This document shows positions 60,516-64,000 of a DNA stretch of 64,000 nt, one piece after another. Under the pieces are notes generated by a model, which did not search any database, was not told the origin of the DNA, and saw only the letters and a program-made list of their open reading frames with translations. This DNA is from Acidobacteriota bacterium (GTDB taxonomy: Bacteria > Acidobacteriota > Blastocatellia > Pyrinomonadales > Pyrinomonadaceae), in contig QHXR01000028.1 in NCBI GenBank assembly GCA_003223025.1, forward strand, positions 1-64,000, written 5' to 3'. Positions within the stretch are counted from its first letter, which is position 1. Every line of letters begins with the position of its first letter. The position numbers and the translations under genes are program-made.

Positions 60516-61718
60516 ATGCAGGCAATTCATGCTCAAACGGCCGGAGCGGCTGATCTGGTTGAATTCTATTTGTCGGTTCGCAATTACACCGAAAGCTTGT
60601 GCGAGCCGCTCGAGATCGAAGATTACATCCCGCAGCCGATCGTCGACGTCTCGCCTCCGAAATGGAACATCGCACATACGACCTGGTTCTTCGAGGAGAT
60701 GATCCTGAAGAAATTCTCACCCGACTATAAGATCTTCGACGAACAGTTCGGATTTCTTTTTAACAGCTACTACAACTCGATCGGCGACCGCACGGCTCGA
60801 GATCATCGCGGAGCTATTTCGCGTCCCACAGTAAAGCGCGTTTTCGAATACAGGAAGTTTGTCGATGAAGCGATGGTCAGACTTCTCAGCGCTTCAAATC
60901 CGAAATCCGAACTCCGCGATCCGCGATTGAACGACTTAATAGTTCTAGGCCTCAATCACGAGCAGCAGCATCAGGAGCTTTTCCTGACAGATCTCAAATT
61001 TACGTTCAGCCTCAACCCGCTCTTTCCCGTCTATCGCGAAGGTTTTGCACTTGTGGAAAAGTCAGACTCGAGCAATGGTGGGTTCTTGAAAGTCGACGGC
61101 GGACGGTACGATATCGGATTCTCGGGCGACGGATTTTGTTTCGACAACGAGCTTGCTCGACATGAAGTGCATCTGGATCCGTTTGAGATACGAAACTCCG
61201 TTGTGACGAATCGCGAGTTCGTCGAATTCATCGACGCGGGGGGATATCGCGACCCGCTGCTCTGGCATTCGGAAGGTTGGGATTGGGTGAATCAAAATAG
61301 GATCGAATCGCCGCTTTATTGGCACAGCCGCGATGACGAATGGTACAACTACACGCTCGCCGGGCTTCGAAAGGTCGAGCCCGACGCTCCGGTTTGTCAT
61401 GTGTCGTATTACGAAGCATCGGCATTCGCTGAATGGAAGGGTTTACGTCTGCCAACGGAATTCGAGTGGGAGGCCGCGAGCGACAAGTTCGATTGGGGTC
61501 TTCGTTGGGAATGGACGAATTCGGCTTACTTAGCATATCCAGGATTTAAGAAACCGGCCGGCGCGGTCGGCGAGTACAACGGCAAGTTCATGATCAACCA
61601 GATGGTCCTCCGCGGTGCATCAGTGGTCACGCCACCGGGCCACAGCCGAAAAACATACCGGAATTTTTTTCATCCGCATCTGAGATGGCAGTTCACTGGA
61701 ATTAGATTGGCACGGTAG
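60516..61718 (+). CDS. egtB: Ergothioneine biosynthesis sulfoxide synthase EgtB
   Basis: 400 residues. DinB-like N-terminal domain and FGE-like C-terminal domain, the EgtB order. The iron ligands are visible as His in WNIAHTTWFFEEMI and the pair in LNHEQQHQELFLTDLK. The FGE part includes RHEVHLDPFEIRNSVVTNRE, WEAASDKFDWGLRWEWTNSA and the TYRNFFHPHLRWQFTGIRLA finish. Joins a sulfur donor (Cys or gamma-Glu-Cys) to hercynine. It precedes egtD with about 100 bases between, in which lie two heptamer arrays. Confidence 0.94.
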   Translation: MQAIHAQTAGAADLVEFYLSVRNYTESLCEPLEIEDYIPQPIVDVSPPKWNIAHTTWFFEEMILKKFSPDYKIFDEQFGFLFNSYYNSIGDRTARDHRGAISRPTVKRVFEYRKFVDEAMVRLLSASNPKSELRDPRLNDLIVLGLNHEQQHQELFLTDLKFTFSLNPLFPVYREGFALVEKSDSSNGGFLKVDGGRYDIGFSGDGFCFDNELARHEVHLDPFEIRNSVVTNREFVEFIDAGGYRDPLLWHSEGWDWVNQNRIESPLYWHSRDDEWYNYTLAGLRKVEPDAPVCHVSYYEASAFAEWKGLRLPTEFEWEAASDKFDWGLRWEWTNSAYLAYPGFKKPAGAVGEYNGKFMINQMVLRGASVVTPPGHSRKTYRNFFHPHLRWQFTGIRLAR

Positions 61719-61720
61719 AC

Positions 61721-61818
61721 CATTTTGGATTTTGGATTTTGGATTTTGGATTGAAGAATGACGTTCCAGATTTGTATCGTAATTGGTAATTCGTAATTCG
61801 TAATTCGTAATTCGTAAT
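61721..61818. repeat. Two heptamer arrays between egtB and egtD
   Basis: (GATTTTG)n at 61721-61755 starts two bases after the egtB stop. A second array, TCGTAAT units at 61777-61818, six copies, ends three bases before the egtD ATG. Confidence 0.92.
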
Positions 61819-61821
61819 TAA

Positions 61822-62796
61822 ATGAATACTTCCCCATCCCCCGAACTATCACAATTCGCAGAGGAAGTGCTCCGCGGATTGTCTGCAACACCGAAGCATC
61901 TCTCGTCAAAATATTTCTACGATGACGAAGGCTCGCGGTTGTTTCAGGAGATCATGCGGCTGCCGGAATACTATCCGACGCGCGCCGAGCTAAAGATCTT
62001 TACCGAGCAAACTGAGAAGATCACAGACGCATTTACGAACGGCGCGGACGCGATCGATCTTATCGAGCTCGGAGCCGGTGATGGCACGAAGACCGCCGTT
62101 CTCATCGAACATTTCCTCGACCGCGGCATCGACTTCACATATTCGCCGATCGATATTTCGCAAGAAGCGAACGACGCTCTGTCCGCACGGTTCAGAGAGA
62201 AATTTCCGGAGCTTAGGATCAATCCGCACACCGGCGATTACTTCAAGGTGCTCGACTCGCTAAAGAACGGGAGTGAGCGGAGAAAGGTCCTGATGTTTCT
62301 CGGATCCAATATCGGAAACTTTCAGCGCGATCAGGCCGTCGATTTTTTCCGTGCGCTGCGAGCGGTCATGAATCCGAACGATCGTCTATTCACCGGATTC
62401 GACATGCAGAAAGACCCGCGTGTCATCGTCAACGCATACGACGATTCGCAAGGCGTGACGGCGGCGTTCAACCTGAACTTGCTGCGCCGAATCAACAACG
62501 AGCTCGGTGCAAATTTCGATGTCGATAAATTCTCGCACTACGCACAGTATCGTCCCGTCGAATGCGCCGCGCGTTCATTTTTGATCAGCCGCGAAAAACA
62601 GTCAGTGACGATCGACGCTCTGAATCGCACATTTGAATTCGAGCAGTGGGAGCCGATCTTCATGGAGATCTCGCAGAAGTACACGCGTGCGATGATCGAA
62701 GAACTTGCGGCGGAGAGTGATTTCGAGATCGAGACCGAGTTTTTCGATGAGGTGAATTTCTATACGGATTCTCTGTGGCGACCAATTGCGTTTTGA
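61822..62796 (+). CDS. egtD: L-histidine N-alpha-methyltransferase EgtD
   Basis: 324 residues. Trimethylates histidine to hercynine with S-adenosylmethionine. Signatures are SSKYFYDDEGSRLFQEIMRL, LPEYYPTRAELKIFTEQTEK, IDLIELGAGDGTKTAVLIEH (SAM loop), and LMFLGSNIGNFQRDQAVDFF. The histidine-binding region DMQKDPRVIVNAYDDSQGVT matches. Forms the two-enzyme core of ergothioneine synthesis with EgtB; no egtE lyase is seen here. Its stop lies within a GTTTTGAG element. Confidence 0.95.
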   Translation: MNTSPSPELSQFAEEVLRGLSATPKHLSSKYFYDDEGSRLFQEIMRLPEYYPTRAELKIFTEQTEKITDAFTNGADAIDLIELGAGDGTKTAVLIEHFLDRGIDFTYSPIDISQEANDALSARFREKFPELRINPHTGDYFKVLDSLKNGSERRKVLMFLGSNIGNFQRDQAVDFFRALRAVMNPNDRLFTGFDMQKDPRVIVNAYDDSQGVTAAFNLNLLRRINNELGANFDVDKFSHYAQYRPVECAARSFLISREKQSVTIDALNRTFEFEQWEPIFMEISQKYTRAMIEELAAESDFEIETEFFDEVNFYTDSLWRPIAF

Positions 62797-62853
62797 GCCC
62801 CGCCTCGAGCGGCTTTTTATTGTATGATGCCCGCTGAAGCGGGTACTCAAAAC
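62790..62853. repeat. GTTTTGAG palindromic element between egtD and birA
   Basis: GTTTTGAGCCCCGCC at the left and GCGGGTACTCAAAAC at the right, with an inner CGAGCGG. The left end contains the egtD stop codon and the right end abuts the birA ATG. Confidence 0.88.
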
Positions 62854-63597
62854 ATGAACTTCGAGATCAAAAGTTTCGACACACTCGAATCGACGAACAC
62901 CGAAGCGCTGAATCAGGCCCGGAACGGAGCCGGCGAAGGACTGTGCGTAACCGCTCACGAGCAAACCGCCGGTCGCGGCCGCTACGGACGCAGTTGGGTT
63001 TCGGGAAAGGACGCCGGACTTTTTCTCAGCGTCGTCCTGCGACCGAAGCTCGAACCGGTCTATGTTCCGCTGATCACGCTGATGACCGGTGTCGCCGTTC
63101 ACGATGCTCTTGCCGAAATGGGCGTGATATCGGACATAAAATGGGTCAACGACATTCACGTCGATGGAAAAAAGATCTGCGGGATTCTCGCCGAGACGAC
63201 CGAGACCGACGCCGGCCTGGCGATAGTCGTTGGAATCGGTCTCAACATGAATTCGGAAAGTTTTCCGCCGTATCTCGCGGCGAGCTCAACATCGCTCGCG
63301 GAAGAACTGGGACGCTCAGTCAGTCGTGAAGAGTTGATAAATGCGCTGACGCGACATATGGATAAGTTTTACGCGATCCTTACCGGCGAGAACGGCCCGG
63401 CGGCGATCGTCGAACATTGGCGGCAGCGGTCTTCATACTTCGAAGGAAAGAGTGTTCGAGCCGTTATGGAACGTGAAACGATATTCGGAACCACCGCCGG
63501 TCTCGAACCGAACGGCGCGCTTCGTGTCGCGAAGTCTGACGGGACGATCGCGATCATTCAGGCGGGCGATGTCGAGCAACTGCGAGCGGTGATCTGA
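62854..63597 (+). CDS. birA: Biotin-[acetyl-CoA carboxylase] ligase
   Basis: 247 residues from ATG 62854; the open frame from 62824 starts inside the palindromic element. Class II BPL without a DNA-binding domain: the start IKSFDTLESTNTEALNQARN, the biotin-adenylate loop QTAGRGRYGRSWVS, and the KWVNDIHVDGKKICGILAET catalytic Lys region followed by the VVGIGLNMNSE strand. A small SH3-like end has FEGKSVRAVMERETIFGTTA. Biotinylates acyl-CoA carboxylase carrier protein. Overlaps the VanW start (TGATG). Confidence 0.94.
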   Translation: MNFEIKSFDTLESTNTEALNQARNGAGEGLCVTAHEQTAGRGRYGRSWVSGKDAGLFLSVVLRPKLEPVYVPLITLMTGVAVHDALAEMGVISDIKWVNDIHVDGKKICGILAETTETDAGLAIVVGIGLNMNSESFPPYLAASSTSLAEELGRSVSREELINALTRHMDKFYAILTGENGPAAIVEHWRQRSSYFEGKSVRAVMERETIFGTTAGLEPNGALRVAKSDGTIAIIQAGDVEQLRAVI

Positions 63598-64000
63598 TGC
63601 GAAAACGTTTCTCAGAATTTCACCCCGCGATCTACCGCACGCGGATCTTTCAGAAGCGTTTGTTTCGGACGCTGAGCGACATGGCCGGCGGGACAAGATT
63701 CGCTTCCGATCACAACGCGGATAATTTTCCGTTCACGTGCACGAAGCATCAGTCGCTTTTAAGGCGACGCCTCGGCAACTCGGATCCGCAGCTTCAGGAA
63801 AATAAGATCCACAATCTAAAGATCGCGTGCCCGACGATCGACGGCGTCGTCATAAAACCGGGAGAGACGTTTTCGTTCTGGCAGCGAGTCGGCCAAGCGA
63901 CGGCGGAAAAAGGATATGCAGAGGGGATGCAGCTATCTCGCGGCCTAGTCGTTCGCGGCGTCGGTGGCGGACTTTGCCAGTTGGCAAATCTGCTTTACTG
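63597..64000 (+). CDS. VanW family protein (truncated by window end)
   Basis: The ATG overlaps the birA stop. The 134 residues available read MRKRFSEFHPAIYRTRIF, and later KIHNLKIACPTIDGVVIKPG and GETFSFWQRVGQATAEKGYA, then GLVVRGVGGGLCQLANLLY. That is the VanW signature (GETFSFW... GGGLCQLAN), the last part being the conserved core. The family name comes from the vanB resistance cluster, but function is unknown and resistance should not be inferred. No stop is reached. Confidence 0.9.
   Translation, partial: MRKRFSEFHPAIYRTRIFQKRLFRTLSDMAGGTRFASDHNADNFPFTCTKHQSLLRRRLGNSDPQLQENKIHNLKIACPTIDGVVIKPGETFSFWQRVGQATAEKGYAEGMQLSRGLVVRGVGGGLCQLANLLY

Noticed and set aside
63597-64000. Vancomycin resistance from the VanW-family gene
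   Set aside because: The family name alone does not show resistance, and no vanA/vanB-type ligase cluster is present.

Overview
The window looks like a chromosomal fragment of a free-living, Gram-negative, aerobic heterotroph. My best guess, made from gene content only, is an Acidobacteriota of the Blastocatellia/Pyrinomonadaceae type. The pointers are an ECF sigma factor of the kind expanded in Acidobacteria, a delta-60/FG-GAP secreted protein, a Ser/Thr kinase fused to PEGA and formylglycine-enzyme-like domains, a MeaB-epimerase fusion, and many intergenic palindromes. No rRNA, tRNA, CRISPR array, prophage or intact insertion sequence was recognised.

Layout. 0-5 kb: sigma factor, two small proteins, an EEP-fold hydrolase, an ATP-grasp ligase and DoxX, mostly on the minus strand. 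5-11.7 kb: site-2 protease, trpS, an ArsC/Spx-like protein with an in-frame TGA at its catalytic Cys position, DUF2237, DinB, scpA-scpB and rluB. 11.8-25 kb: CoA-binding protein, acyl-CoA dehydrogenase, DinB, MeaB fused to methylmalonyl-CoA epimerase, parvulin PPIase, MBL hydrolase, mtnP, PfkB kinase, fabI and a LOG-type protein. 25-35 kb: cutA, M48 peptidase, delta-60/FG-GAP protein, rlmD, methylmalonyl-CoA mutase large subunit and PilT. 35-45.5 kb: a pair of M16 peptidases and a tripartite RND efflux operon (adaptor, permease, TolC) interrupted by a four-helix-bundle gene. 45.7-56 kb: rhodanese, rlmB, zinc-ribbon proteins, NYN nuclease with DUF2203, RDD protein, NFACT/RqcH, TlpA and the kinase. 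56-64 kb: a frameshifted leuS, a small protein with a strong Shine-Dalgarno, a HEAT-repeat protein, egtB-egtD (ergothioneine), birA and the start of a VanW-family gene.

Functional themes. Acyl-CoA dehydrogenase, MeaB-epimerase and the mutase fit oxidation of propionyl-CoA or branched-chain substrates. EgtB/EgtD, TlpA and the ArsC-like protein concern thiol or selenol redox chemistry. ScpA/ScpB, TrpS, LeuS, RlmB, RlmD, RluB and RqcH are core information processing.

The most unusual property is repeat ecology. At least a dozen loci carry tandem heptanucleotide arrays with different consensus sequences, resembling the cyanobacterial STRR class. They often sit at gene ends and supply stop or start codons. 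In two places they flank a small gene in inverted orientation, and in two others they are translated inside proteins. Separate palindromic families are also found in-frame inside leuS, rlmD and an MBL hydrolase. The strongest single biological lead is the candidate selenoprotein at 7083-7445.
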